Origin: Diprion similis
Lineage: Eukaryota; Arthropoda; Insecta; Hymenoptera; Diprionidae
DNA: 64,000 nucleotides
Assembly: GCF_021155765.1 (NCBI RefSeq)
Contig: NC_060107.1
Location: 131,501 to 195,500, forward strand
Direction: 5' to 3'
Of this stretch, positions 12,844 to 24,094 are shown piece after piece. The notes beneath the pieces are model-generated. The model was not told where the DNA came from. It saw only the letters and a program-made list of their open reading frames with translations, and ran no database searches. Position 1 is the first letter of the stretch; the number at the start of each line of letters is the position of its first letter. The translations under genes were made by a program, and so were the position numbers.

Positions 12844-14899
12844 AAATCCAAAGGGGTTAGCCTTACTTTTTTGGTCCTTTTCGAAGCCGAAAATTTTTCG
12901 TTTTGGAATCGATTCGTACGACCATTTCTAGACTAATTCGACTATCAGGAACGCGGAAAACACGGCAAAAACAGCGTTGGATAAACAGCAGAGAAATGAC
13001 GATCAAAATCATTGGATTTTCGGATGTAACTTTTGATGCGTTGATCGCAGCGTATTGGGACTGCGATTAATGGATTTCTCTCGCAAAAATACGTCGGAAT
13101 AGTGCCTCATTAAATTAATTGCAGCACTTTTCAGAATCGTCGAAATTTTCGCCAAAAATCCAAAGGGGTTAGCCTTACTTTTTTGGTCATTTTCAAAGCT
13201 GAAAATTTTTCGTTTTGGAATCGATTTGTACGACCATTTCTAGACTAATTCGACTATCAGGAACGCGGAAAACACGACAAAAACAGCGTTGGATAAACAG
13301 CAGAGAAATGGCGATGAAAATTTTCAGTTTTTCGGCTGTAACTTTTGATGCGTTGATCGCAGCGTATTGGGACTGCGGTCAATCGATTTCTCTCGCAAAA
13401 ATACGTCGGAATAGCGCCTTATCGAACTGATTTTAGCACTTTCCAAATTCGTCGAAATTTTTGCCAAAAATCCAAAGGGGTTAGCCTTACTTTTTTGGTC
13501 CTTTTCAAAGCCAAAAATTTTTCGTTTCGGAATCGATTTGTACGACCATTTCCAGACTAATTCGACTTCCAGGAACTCGGAAAACACGGCAAAAATAGCG
13601 TAGGATCAACAGCAGAGAAATGACGATCAAAATCATTGGATTTTCGGACGTAACTTTTTAGCTATTCCTCGCAGCGTATTGGGACTGCGATTAATGGATT
13701 TCTCTCGCAAAAATACGTCGGAATAGTGCCTCATTAAATTAATTGCAGCACTTTTCAGAATCGTCGAAATTCTCGCCAAAAATCCAAAGGGGTTAGCCTT
13801 ACTTTTTTGGTCCTTTGCAAAGCCGAAAATTTTTCGTTTTGGAATCGATTTGTACGACCATTTCTAGACTAATTCGACTATCAGGAACGCGGAAAACACG
13901 GCAAAAACTGCGTTGGATAAACAGCAGAGAAATGGCGATGAAAATTTTCAGTTTTTCGGCTGTAACTTTTGATGCGTTGATCGCAGCGTATTGGGACTGC
14001 GGTCAATCGATTTCTCTCGCAAAATTGCGTCGGAATAGTGCCTTATCAAACTGGTTGCAGCACTTCCCAAATTCGTCGAAATTTTCGCCAAAAATCCAAA
14101 GGGGTTAGCCTTACTTTTTTGGTCATTTTTGGACACTAAAATTTCTTGTTCTGGGATTGATTTGTACGACCATTTATAGACTAATTGGACCCCCAGGAAC
14201 TCAGAAAACACGGCAAAAATAGCGTTGGATGAACAGCAGAGAAATGGCTATGAAAATTTCCAGTTTTTCGGCTGTCACTTTTGATGCGTTGATCGCAGCG
14301 TATTGGGACTGCGGTCAATCGATTTCTCTCGCAAAAATACGTGGGAATAGTGCCTCATTAAATTGAATGCAGCACTTTTTGAAATCGTCGAAATTTTCGC
14401 CAAAAATCCAAAGGGGTTAGCCTTACTTTTTTGGTCATTTTTTGAGTTTGAAATTTTTTGTTCCGGAATTGATCTGTACGACCATTTCTAGACTAATTGA
14501 ACCCTCAGGAACTCAGAAAACACGGCGAAAACAGCGTTGGATGAACAGCAGAGAAATGGCGACGAAAATTTCCATTTTTTCTGCTGTAACTTTTTATGCG
14601 TTGATCGCAGCGTATTAAGACTGCGGTCAATCGATTTCTCTCGCAAAAATACGTCGGAATAGTGCCTTATTGAACTGATTGCAGCACTTTTCAAATTCGT
14701 CGTAATTTTCGCCAAAAATCCAAAGGGGTTAGCCTTACTTTTTTGGTCCTTTTCGAAGCCGAAAATTTTTCGTTTTGGAATCGATTCGTACGACCATTTC
14801 TAGACTAATTCGACTATCAGGAACGCGAAAAACACGGCAAAAACAGCGTTGGATAAACAGCAGAGAAATGGCGATGAAAATTTTCAGTTTTTCGGCTGT

Positions 14900-17350
14900 A
14901 ACTTTTGATGCGTCGATCGCACCGTATTGGAACTGCGGTAATCGATTTCTCTCGCAAAAATACGTCGGAATAGTGCCTCACTAAATTAATTGCAGCACTT
15001 CTCAGAATCGTCGAAATTTTCGTCAAAAATCCGAAGGGGTTAGCCTTACTTTTTTGGTCATTTTTTGAGTCTAAAATTTTTCGTTCCGGAATTGATTTGT
15101 ACGACCATTTCTAGACTAATTGAACCCTCAGGAACTCAGAAAACACGGCGAAAACAGCGTTGGATAAACAGCAGAGAAATGGCCACGAAAATTTCCATTT
15201 TTTCTGCTGTAACTTTTTATGCGTTGATCGCAGCGTATTGGGACTGCGGTCAATCGATTTATCTCGCAAAAATACGTCGGAATAGTGCCTTATTGAACCG
15301 ATTGCAGCACTTTTCAAATTTGTCGAAATTTTCGCCAAAAATCTAAAGGGGTTAGCCTTACTTTTTTGGTCATTTTTGGACACTCAAATTCTTTGTCCTG
15401 GAATTGATTTGTACGACCATTTCTAGACTAATTGGACCCCCAGGAACTTAGAAAACACGGCAAAAATAGCGTTGGATGAACAGCAGAGAAATGGCGATGA
15501 AAATATTCAGTTTTTCGGCTGTCACTTTTGATGCGTTGATCGCACCGTATTGGAACTGCGGTAATCGATTTCTCCCGCAAAAATACGTCGGAATAGTGCC
15601 TCACTAAATTAATTGCAGCACTTCTCAGAGTCGTCGAAATTTTCGCCAAAAATCCAAAGGGGTTAGCCTTACTTTTTCGGTCATTTTTGGACACCAAAAT
15701 TTTTTGTCCTGGAATTGATTTGTACGACCATTTCTAGACTAATTGGACCCCCAGGTACTTAGAAAACACGGCAAAAATAGCGTTGGATAAACAGCAGAGA
15801 AATGGCTATGAAAATTTCCAGTTTTTCGGCTGTCACTTTTGATGCGTTGATCGCACCGTATTGGAACTGCGGTAATCGATTTCTCCCGCAAAAATACGTC
15901 GGAATAGTGCCTCACTAAATTAATTGCAGCACTTCTCAGAGTCGTCGAAATTTTCGCCAAAAATCCAAAGGGGTTAGCCTTACTTTTTCGGTCATTTTTG
16001 GACACCAAAATTTTTTGTCCTGGAATTGATTTGTACGACCATTTCTAGACTAATTGGACCCCCAGGTACTTAGAAAACACGGCAAAAATAGCGTTGGATA
16101 AACAGCAGAGAAATGGCTATGAAAATTTCCAGTTTTTCGGCTGTCACTTTTGATGCGTTGATCGCAGCGTATTGGGACTGCGGTCAATCGATTCCTCTCG
16201 CAAAAATACGTGGGAATAGTGCCTCATTAAATTGATTGCAGCACTTTTTGAAATCGTCGAAATTTTCGCCAAAAATCCAAAGGGGTTAGCCTTACTTTTT
16301 TGGTCATTTTTTGAGTCTAAAATTTTTCGTTCTGGAATTGATTCGTACGACCATTTCTAGACTAATTGAACCCTCAGGAACTCAGAAAACACGGCGAAAA
16401 CATCGTTGGATGAACAGCAGAGAAATGGGAACGAAAATTTCCATTTTTTCTGCTGTAACTTTTTATGCGTTGATCGCAGCGTATTGGGACTGTGGTCAAT
16501 CGATTTCTCTCGCAAAAATACGTCGGAATAGTGCCTCACTAAATTAATTGCAGCACTTCTCAGAGTCGTCGAAATTTTCGCCAAAAATCCAAAGGGGTTA
16601 GCCTTACTTTTTCGGTCATTTTTGGACACCAAAATTTTTTGTCCTGGAATTGATTCGTACGACCATTTTTAGACTAATTGGACCCCCAGGTACTTAGAAA
16701 ACACGGCAAAAATAGCGTTGGATAAACAGCAGAGAAATGGCTATGAAAATTTCCAGTTTTTCGGCTGTCACTTTTGATGCGTTGATCGCAGCGTATTGGG
16801 ACTGCGGTCAATCGATTCCTCTCGCAAAAATACGTGGGAATAGTGCCTCATTAAATTGATTGCAGCACTTTTTGAAATCGTCGAAATTTTCGCCAAAAAT
16901 CCAAAGGGGTTAGCCTTACTTTTTTGGTCATTTTTTGAGTCTAAAATTTTTCGTTCTGGAATTGATTCGTACGACCATTCCTAGACTAATTGAACCCTCA
17001 GGAACTCAGAAAACACGGCGAAAACATCGTTGGATGAACAGCAGAGAAATGGGAACGAAAATTTCCATTTTTTCTGCTGTAACTTTTTATGCGTTGATCG
17101 CAGCGTATTGGGACTGCGGTCAATCGATTTCTCTCGCAAAAATACGTCGGAATAGTGCCTCACTAAATTAATTGCATCACTTCTCAGAATCGTCGAAATT
17201 TTCGCCAAAAATCCAAAGGGGTTAGCCTTACTTTTTCGGTCATTTTTGGACACCAAAATTTTTTGTCCTGGAATTGATTTGTACGACCATTTCTAGACTA
17301 ATTGGACCCCCAGGTACTTATAAAACACGGCAAAAATAGCGTTGGATAAA
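14900..17350 (+). repeat. Satellite subfamily with a one-base-shorter (311-bp) unit
   Basis: Units near 14,930, 15,550 and 15,860 read CGCACCGTATTGGAACTGCGGTAATCG where the usual unit has CGCAGCGTATTGGGACTGCGGTCAATCG, giving 311-bp spacing between the units starting near 15,428 and 15,739. Units near 15,678, 15,990, 16,613 and 17,237 share TTTTTCGGTCATTTTTGGACACC. The copies around 16,311 and 16,935 are nearly identical at 624 bp. This marks a local, younger amplification within the array. Confidence 0.7.
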
Positions 17351-18459
17351 CAGCAGAGAAATGGCTATGAAAATTTCCAGTTTTTCGGCTGTCACTTTTG
17401 ATGCGTTGATCGCAGCGTATTGGGACTGCGGTCAATCGATTTCTCTCGCAAAAATACGTAGGAATAGTGCCTCATCAAATTGATTGCAGCACATATTGAA
17501 ATCGGCGAAATTTTTGCCAAAAAATCCAAAGGGGTTAGCCTTACTTTTTTGGTCATCTTTTGAGTCTAAAATTTTTTGTTCCGGAATTGATTTGTACGAC
17601 CTTTGTTAGACTAATTGAACCCTCAGGAACTCAGAAAACACGGCGAAAACAGCGATAGATGAACAGCAGAGAAATGGCGACGAATATTTCCATTCTTTCG
17701 GCTGTAACTTTTTATGCCTCGATCGCAGCGTATTGAGACTGCGGTTAATCGATTTCTCTCGCAACAATACGTCGGAATAGTGCCTCATTAAATTGATTGC
17801 AGCACTTTTTGGAATCGTCGAAATTTTCGCTAAAAATCCAAAGGGGTTAGCCTTACTTTTTTGGTCATGTTTTGAGTCCAAAATTTTTTGTTCCGGAATT
17901 GATTTGTACGACTATTTCCAGACTAATTGAACCCTCAGGAACTCAGAAAACACGGCGAAAACAGCGATGGATGAACAACAGAGAAATGGCGACGAAAATT
18001 TCCATTCTTTCGGCCGTAACTTTCGATGCGTTGATCGCAGCGTATTGGGACTGCGGTCAATCGATTCCTCTCGCAAAAATACGTGGGAATAGTGCCTCAT
18101 TAAATTGATTGCAGCACTTTTTGAAATCGTCGAAATTTTCGCCAAAAATCCAAAGGGGTTAGCCTTACTTTTTTGGTCATTTTTTGAGTCTAAAATTTTT
18201 CGTTCCGGAATTGATTTGTACGACCATTTCTAGACTAATTGAACCCTCAGGAACTCAGAAAACACGGCGAAAACAGCGTTGGATGAACAGCAGAGAAATG
18301 GCCACGAAAATTCCCATTTTTTCTGCTGTAACTTTTTATGCGTTGATCGCAGCGTATTGGGACTGCGGTTAATTGATTTCTCTCGCAAAAGTACTTTGGA
18401 ATAGTGCCTCATTAAATTGATTGCAGCACTTTTTGATATCGGCGAAATTTTCGCCAAAA

Positions 18460-18900
18460 ATCCAAAGAGGTAAGTCTTACTTTCTTAGTCATTTTTGGAG
18501 CCGAAAATTTTTTGTCTCGGAATCGATTTGTATGGCTATCTCTAGAGTAATTCGACCCCCAGGAACTCAGAAAACACGTGAAAAAGAGCCACGGGCCAAC
18601 AGCAGAAAAATGACCATGAGAATTTCGAGTTTTTCGGCTACAACGCTCAGTCCGTTGCTCGCAGCCCATTCCAACTGTGCGCGATCGATTTCTCTCGCAA
18701 AATTACGTTGATATCGTGCAACTAAGAATTGATCCGTTTTTGATTTTTTAAAATTGCTTAAACTTTCACCAATATGCAAAAGCGTCCGACATCACTTCGT
18801 TCGGGACTTTTAGAGCAATTATTTTTTTGTCTCGGAATCTCTTTATGCGCCGTTTTCTAGACTAATTTGGTGATCCTCAGGTGATTCAAAAAAGACATTC
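18460..18900 (+). repeat. Decayed distal edge of the satellite array
   Basis: After about 18,460 the landmark is altered (CCAAAGAGGTAAGTCTTACT) and substitutions rise sharply. A last recognisable piece is near 18,825-18,890 (TTGTCTCGGAATCT, then TTCTAGACTAATTTGG and CCTCAGGTGATTC). The left edge at 4,825-5,170 is likewise diverged. Decay at both ends with homogeneous middle copies is the usual outcome of unequal exchange. Confidence 0.7.
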
Positions 18901-19755
18901 AAATCGTCGTGCAAATAATGGCTGACAAAATACAATTAAAATATGACAAATTCCAATTATGTATATATTTCAATTCAGGTTACATAAATTAGTAACAATA
19001 CAATATCATATAGAACTTTATGATACCTACAAACCACGCCAATGACTATTTGATGTGATAATTTTTTCATTTTGGTTGAGATAATGTATATGGCGTCTAT
19101 TTTCGGCATAATAATACTGATCGACAGTGGTTTGTTGCTCCTGATCTGAAGCGGTGATTTTCAGGCCGACGACAGCGCAATCTTCGGGATAGGCTTGAGT
19201 TCTGTCTTCTCCGACGATGTGCAAAGGTACCCTTTGTGTGCTCCTGATTTCTTCATATCAGGAGATTCCTAAGGCTATCCCCCTAGGCGGTGATGAAGCT
19301 TAGAAGTGATGAAGGTGTAGGAAATATAGTGTGAATTCAGTAGATTTATAGGAGAGCGAGTGCGGTTGCTAGACTTGAGTCATTCTTGCTGGCCTCAGTT
19401 TGAACGTCTATACCTAATGGTTTAAAAAAAAGACATGACGTGATAAAACCATAATAAAACATTCGTGAGATCAAAACTGGTACGTTCAAGGTGGCAACTA
19501 TATAATACTTTATACTGATCATCGAAATTTCACCGTTAACATTTGCAATACTATTTTGTATTCCAAAGTCATGATCATTGATTCTGTGCCTCATTGCAAC
19601 CTTTAAGGTTATGTCATCTCACTTGTACGTTGCTATAAGTACACGATCCGTGGTAAGCATGTAAAGGCTCGCTGTATACATGAACGCAGCAAGTCAGTAC
19701 ATACGGACTTATGTCAGTGCATGCGTGATACGTACATGTGAAGCCAAGTTCCAAT
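18901..19755. other. Spacer between the satellite and DEF8
   Basis: No gene is established. A minus-strand frame of about 80 codons (19,027-19,270) reads fairly protein-like (PEDCAVVGLKITASDQEQQ), but it has no recognised family and no firm splice sites. The DEF8 promoter must lie in the last few hundred bases; no TATA box is evident. Confidence 0.35.
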
Positions 19756-22203
19756 ATGGTTGACATTAGAAGTCAGGATGACGCTGAGCATGACAAGAAA
19801 TTCGAGCGAGAGCCGGGTTATAGTTGTGGAACTGGTGCTTCCACCCCATCCTCTCTGTCTGATTATGTCATGAGTGAAGCCGATGACAGTTCCGACAGTA
19901 GATGTGCTGCACCGTTTACATTGAGATCCATTGAAACGCAACTTGTCTTGACAAGGGTAAGTCTTTGGTATTACGAATGTCGAGATTTATCAATGATATA
20001 GAAAATGCTTGAAATCATTTCCTATTTTGTAAAATTATCAATACAATCAATACGTGACAGGATGCTACGCCAACGGATCTGCGGGAGATGGTCAAACGTT
20101 GTAAAGAGATGGTGATGGAAAGTGCAGAATGCAGTGAAGAACGCAAGTGGCTTGTTAGACGTCTAATTGAATTACGTCTGCGGGCTCAAGAACTAAGAGA
20201 AGTATCCAGTGAGAATCTATTGGAAACGTGCGTTATCTTAGGACATCATTTGGTACCGCAAAAAAATCACGCAGTCACGTATGGGCCAATTTATTGCGAT
20301 AATTGTAGCGCCGCTGTGTGGACAATGCTTCAATCCTGGTACATGTGTAATGGTAAGATCGCAGTTATGAATTATAATTAATCATTCGAACATTGGGGCT
20401 TGAAGCAATATATTTATTTACTTCACTCTTTATAATTGATCAACATTGTTCAATGATTATGCTTCATGTCAAAGTGTTATGTTGACTTCTATGAAATTGT
20501 GTATGAATTTTCGTAAATGTTGATATCAAACCAATAGTGTTACGTTCAAGATTGCGGATTTTGCTGTCATGCGAAGTGTCTAAGCGCCACCTGCCGCGTC
20601 TGTGCGCATGTTGTCGCAAGCGAAGCTGGTGGATATACATTTACCAAGGATATATGCCCTGAGCGTGGTCTCTCCGCACAGTCGTACAGATGCGCCGAAT
20701 GCAATGCCAGCATAACGTTTAGTAAGCAATGACAATTAATGCCTGCACATCTAAAATGATGGTCAACTTCATAGTCAATTAAAGTTACCTATTTATTAAT
20801 ACATCAGATTACACCATTGATGAACTCGAAAAAATCAGATTGACTCTGTTCACACATTATAGTGTAATAAATTACTTGTGTACCTACATTGATACACTGT
20901 TTTTCCCACAAGCTTTCTCCAAAGGATTATTTCTGTCGTGTTTTGGAAGTCCCTTCAAATACACAGGTATATGCTAAGGGTTGCATAGCTGTTACTTTTC
21001 AGCACGTCAAGTTTGAAATGATGTACGCTTGTATCTTGTTAATCCGGTATACGTGTTTAAGTTGATTTCACATGAAATTTAATGGTTGATGTAATTGTTT
21101 GATATTCTTTTACTAGAGGCGGCCTGGATAGAACCACGCCTTTGTGACTATACTGGGCTGTATTATTGTCAACGCTGCCATTGGAATACTACTGCTCCCA
21201 TACCTGCCCGCATAATTCGAAATTGGGATATGGAACCTCGAAAGGTATCGCGAGCAGCAGCTCAGCTGTTGGAAATTCTAGAACAGCGTCCAGTCTTGAA
21301 TCTAGAGCAGCTAAATCCAAAATTATTCACATTGGTTCCAGATTTGTCGCTGGTCAAGGTAAAATTGGCGTTTCTAAAGCACGAAATGAAAATACGTGAA
21401 ATTATAATTGCCATGATAAATCTCACAGAATTATAGGCGATTTATGTAAACTCAACCAAGTCCTGACCCTCATATTATTTATTTTTCCCGAAATTTTTCG
21501 GTCGAGTTGACATGGAATGCCGCATACATACCACGTTTCCTCATTTGAATGCATACTTTTATTTTAGAAGCTACGTGAAGAATTGCAGATGATTAAACGG
21601 TACCTGGTATTTTGCCCAAATGCAAATAACGAAGGATTGCCATGGCGTGCTGGCTTGCGCTCACACATGGTAGAAAACTCTGGAAGCTACGCGATCAAAG
21701 ATTTAATTGATCTTCAGAATGGAACGCTTATAGAGGAAATTCGAGCTGCGCATGATGCTATGCGTACACATATCGCAGAACACTGTAATTTGTGCAGAGC
21801 AAGGTTAGCAAAAATGTATTTGCCATGGTATTTACCACATTTAATGAATACATATTCTTCTGATAATATTTAACGTTAATTCATTGCTCTATGCTGTCAT
21901 CTTTCATTACTTATTTTACGTTACAGGGGTCATTTGTGCGAGTTATGCGGTAATGATGAAGTCATATATCCTTGGGATGCTGGTTCCATTTCTTGTCCTG
22001 AGTGTTCGACAGTCTATCACCGTGCTTGCTGGTCAAAGCGCAACCATCATTGTTCAAAATGTTCTCGTATTCAGAAGCGACTTGCTCTAAACCAATGGCA
22101 GGAAGACGGTGATTCGCAGGCTGCCGTACAAATAGATGAGGCAAAAGGTACTTCCGAGTTTATAGTTTCTGAAATGATTATTATCAACAACCCTAAAATG
22201 TAA
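19756..22203 (+). CDS. DEF8: Differentially expressed in FDCP 8 homologue (DEF8), Rubicon-homology zinc protein
   Basis: Six exons join in phase: 19756-19956, 20061-20352, 20551-20721, 21117-21358, 21568-21803, 21927-22203, giving about 472 residues. All introns are GT-AG. The first ATG is at 19756. After an acidic N-terminus and a helical segment comes a C1-type zinc finger (about 129-185: HHLVPQK, CDNCSAAVW, CNDCGFCCHAKC). The Rubicon-homology region follows (about 190-425: CPERGLSAQSYRCAECN, CDYTGLYYCQRCHWN, IPARIIRNWDMEPRKVSR) and ends in a cysteine/histidine cluster (HCNLCRARGHLCELCG, CPECSTVYHRACW, HHCSKCSR). In vertebrates DEF8 acts with PLEKHM1 and RAB7 in lysosome positioning and osteoclast ruffled-border formation. 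All zinc ligands I can line up are present and the length is normal. The extreme C-terminus after the last CxxC is not conserved and its end is less sure. Confidence 0.93.
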
Positions 22204-22286
22204 GCAGAAGGTTAGCTAATTTCGTACGAGGCAAGAAGCCTAAACTGAATCCAATGTCTAAGGGATAATACAGTCGGACTACACAT

Positions 22287-22774
22287 ATGGGGTGTCCTGA
22301 AACTGAATGCAGAAATTCAAGGGGATAATAGAGGGTGCCAAGCTGGATAAATTCACTGAGGAATTTACCTATAGAGCATATGGTCTCTGAAACAGTAATT
22401 GCTAGATACAACTGATTAAACAGCCGCGCTTGGTAGATAACATCTTCGATTCAATGCATCAGTCACTACTTCATCGAGCTCAACTGTGTATCTAAGTAAC
22501 GAGAGCCTTTTATAAAGTAAAATTTAACACTGAAAGTACTGTTGTTCGAAATTCTTATATTTGGAAGCGTTAAGACTCACATCAGCAGTCGAATGCACTG
22601 AGCAACTAGACTGTCAACCGTCAGTACCTACATGACTACGCCTAGCGCGACTTTTTAACCCTTGATATTTCGCAAACGTTGCTCTGTAGATCATATGTTT
22701 TCTAGGTCAATTTGTTCAACTCGACACCTTCTATTAACTCCTCAAATTTCTGTAGTTGTGGAACACCCTGTATA
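22287..22774. mobile_element. Candidate non-autonomous DNA transposon with inverted termini
   Basis: The left end (about 22,287-22,340: GGGGTGTCCTGAAACTGAAT, then GCAGAAATTCAAGGGGATAA) is an imperfect inverted copy of the right end (about 22,722-22,771: TCCTCAAATTTCTGTAGTTG, then TGGAACACCCTG). Both ends are next to TA. The interior of some 390 bp has no open frame. Terminal GGGTGT(T/C)CC with a TA target suggests a mariner-like MITE, but the arms are diverged and this is tentative. Confidence 0.45.
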
Positions 22775-22818
22775 GGACCCTTGATTGTTCAGAGTATTAT
22801 CTATACCCTGCATTACTC

Positions 22819-22973
22819 TTGAAATATGCCTTTCCAATCCACACGGTCACCGCCTGTGTCAATACATCCACAAATTTTTCCTGAGCTGAGTTGTAGCAAG
22901 CAAATGCTCTCGGGTAATCGTTGTACATGCATGTACAGACAGTGACCGTGTGGCTTGGAAAGACACATTTCAA
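22819..22973. repeat. Imperfect inverted repeat (32-bp arms)
   Basis: The arm 22,819-22,850 ends CCACACGGTCAC and pairs with 22,942-22,973, which begins GTGACCGTGTGG. There are three mismatches in 32, with a 91-base spacer. It could be the terminal repeats of a small MITE or a transcribed hairpin. Confidence 0.65.
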
Positions 22974-23807
22974 AACAGATTCACGATATAAAGTTAAAAT
23001 TCCTCCTTGTACCGTAAAAACCTACAATGGTCCCTATTTAGGCATTCTGAACACAAATCACACACTGTACCGTGCAGACAGGCCGTCCATAAACTATGTA
23101 ATTTCAGGGAAGTATTATAATTTGTTACAGGAGGGGGGGGAGGACACTGTCAGAGCATCTGTTACATGACTACAAATTGAAAAAGTACGACCTAATTATT
23201 TAGATATTCATTACTCTATGAATGTATAAAGAGTAGTGATTTCTTCTCATGAAACTTTTCAATTATCTGTTACATGAATTTTGTGTAGAATAATTTTGTG
23301 CAGGATAATTGTATGTAGAATAATTTGGTATAGGCGCAGTCGATGTAGTAACGGTGCATGCTGATAGTGGTATTAATGTACTATAATTCATGAGGTCATG
23401 GGGTATCGGAGGAACAAATTATGATCGTATATTCGATGAAGTGACTTCTGATGTCAACTTGAAGATGTTTATACGATTAAAAAAAATTTTTTCTCGTAAT
23501 CACTCGAACAAAAATTAATCCAATGAAAGGGTGCTGTTGTAATGTGTGTTTATTTCATGCTAGTTTGTCGATAATCCCCGAGTATGTTGTATGTTGTACA
23601 GTGAGTACATACTTCGATCTCAATTTTTATAAAATTTTTCAGAGAAGGTTTCAAGGAATTCGAGCAACTAATAATGTCACCGCTATCGGTTTCATTGAGC
23701 AACAGTCTGGCTGAGGTCGAGACAATCAACTGGGCACTTCACGGAACGATATACAGATTTTTATAAGATAATCTGCTAATCTGTCTGGCCCAGCTACATG
23801 CCGCAAG

Positions 23808-23832
23808 CCCCCCCCCCCCCCCCACCCCCCCC
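23808..23832. repeat. Poly-C tract
   Basis: An almost pure run of cytosines with one interrupting A. It is unusual in this AT-rich setting and a likely site of polymerase or assembly error. Confidence 0.9.
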
Positions 23833-23971
23833 AATCTTTGAATCTGACACATTACGAATGGTTGATTGTAGATACCAAGAACCCAGAGTTCATTGAATAC
23901 TGAATAAAACATAAACTTAGGGATGATAATGCCTGAAAGAAAAAACTTGAAATACTATTGAAAAAACTAAT

Positions 23972-23977
23972 TTTATT
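23972..23977 (-). terminator. Polyadenylation signal of the SLC36 gene
   Basis: Reads AATAAA on the minus strand, about 118 bases past the stop codon at 24095. Confidence 0.5.
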
Positions 23978-24094
23978 CATAACATTATATCAAAAAATAC
24001 TGAAACAATCCTTTGTTATTAACCTAAACTCTTACACGTATATGGTCTTGATGGACAAATGTACAGCATTCATGTACCAATTGTATAATGCGAC

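Larger units (their letters stand above)
4825..18900 (+). repeat. Tandem satellite DNA array, 312-bp monomer, about 44 copies
   Basis: The landmark CCAAAGGGGTTAGCCTTAC recurs every 312 bp almost without a break: about 5,984, 6,296, 6,608, 6,920, 7,232, 7,544, 7,856, 8,168, 8,480, 8,792, 9,104 and so on to about 18,150, which is 39 periods later. Each unit also carries TGTACGACCATTTCTAGACT, a GGATAAACAGCAGAGAAATG block, GATCGCAGCGTATTGGGACT and CTCTCGCAAAAATACGTCGG. The units are rich in short A and T tracts. Core copies differ by a few percent, while edge copies are more diverged. The short ORFs on both strands recur with the period and are a by-product of the repeat. No transposase or reverse transcriptase is present, so this is classical satellite DNA, plausibly heterochromatic. 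A centromeric role cannot be judged from sequence; I saw no obvious CENP-B-box-like motif. Confidence 0.97.
22204..24094. other. Intergenic region rich in transposon-like debris
   Basis: No gene recognised. The region holds the inverted-repeat element at 22,287-22,774, a hairpin at 22,819-22,973, a run of G at about 23,132-23,141, short direct repeats around GTAGAATAATTT at 23,281-23,335, a long C run at 23,808-23,832 and the 3' UTR of the SLC36 gene. The ORF at 22,921-23,169 starts inside one hairpin arm and looks fortuitous. Confidence 0.5.

Noticed and set aside
4835-18780. Dozens of 60-97-codon ORFs on both strands across the array
   Set aside because: They recur with the 312-bp period, differ only as the monomers do, lack splice or promoter context and match no known family.
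4825-18900. Regular repeats reminiscent of a CRISPR array
   Set aside because: The units are contiguous 312-bp monomers with no unique spacers and the setting is eukaryotic.
19027-19270. Minus-strand open frame reading PEDCAVVGLKITASDQEQQ
   Set aside because: No start or clear splice sites and no recognisable family; left unannotated.
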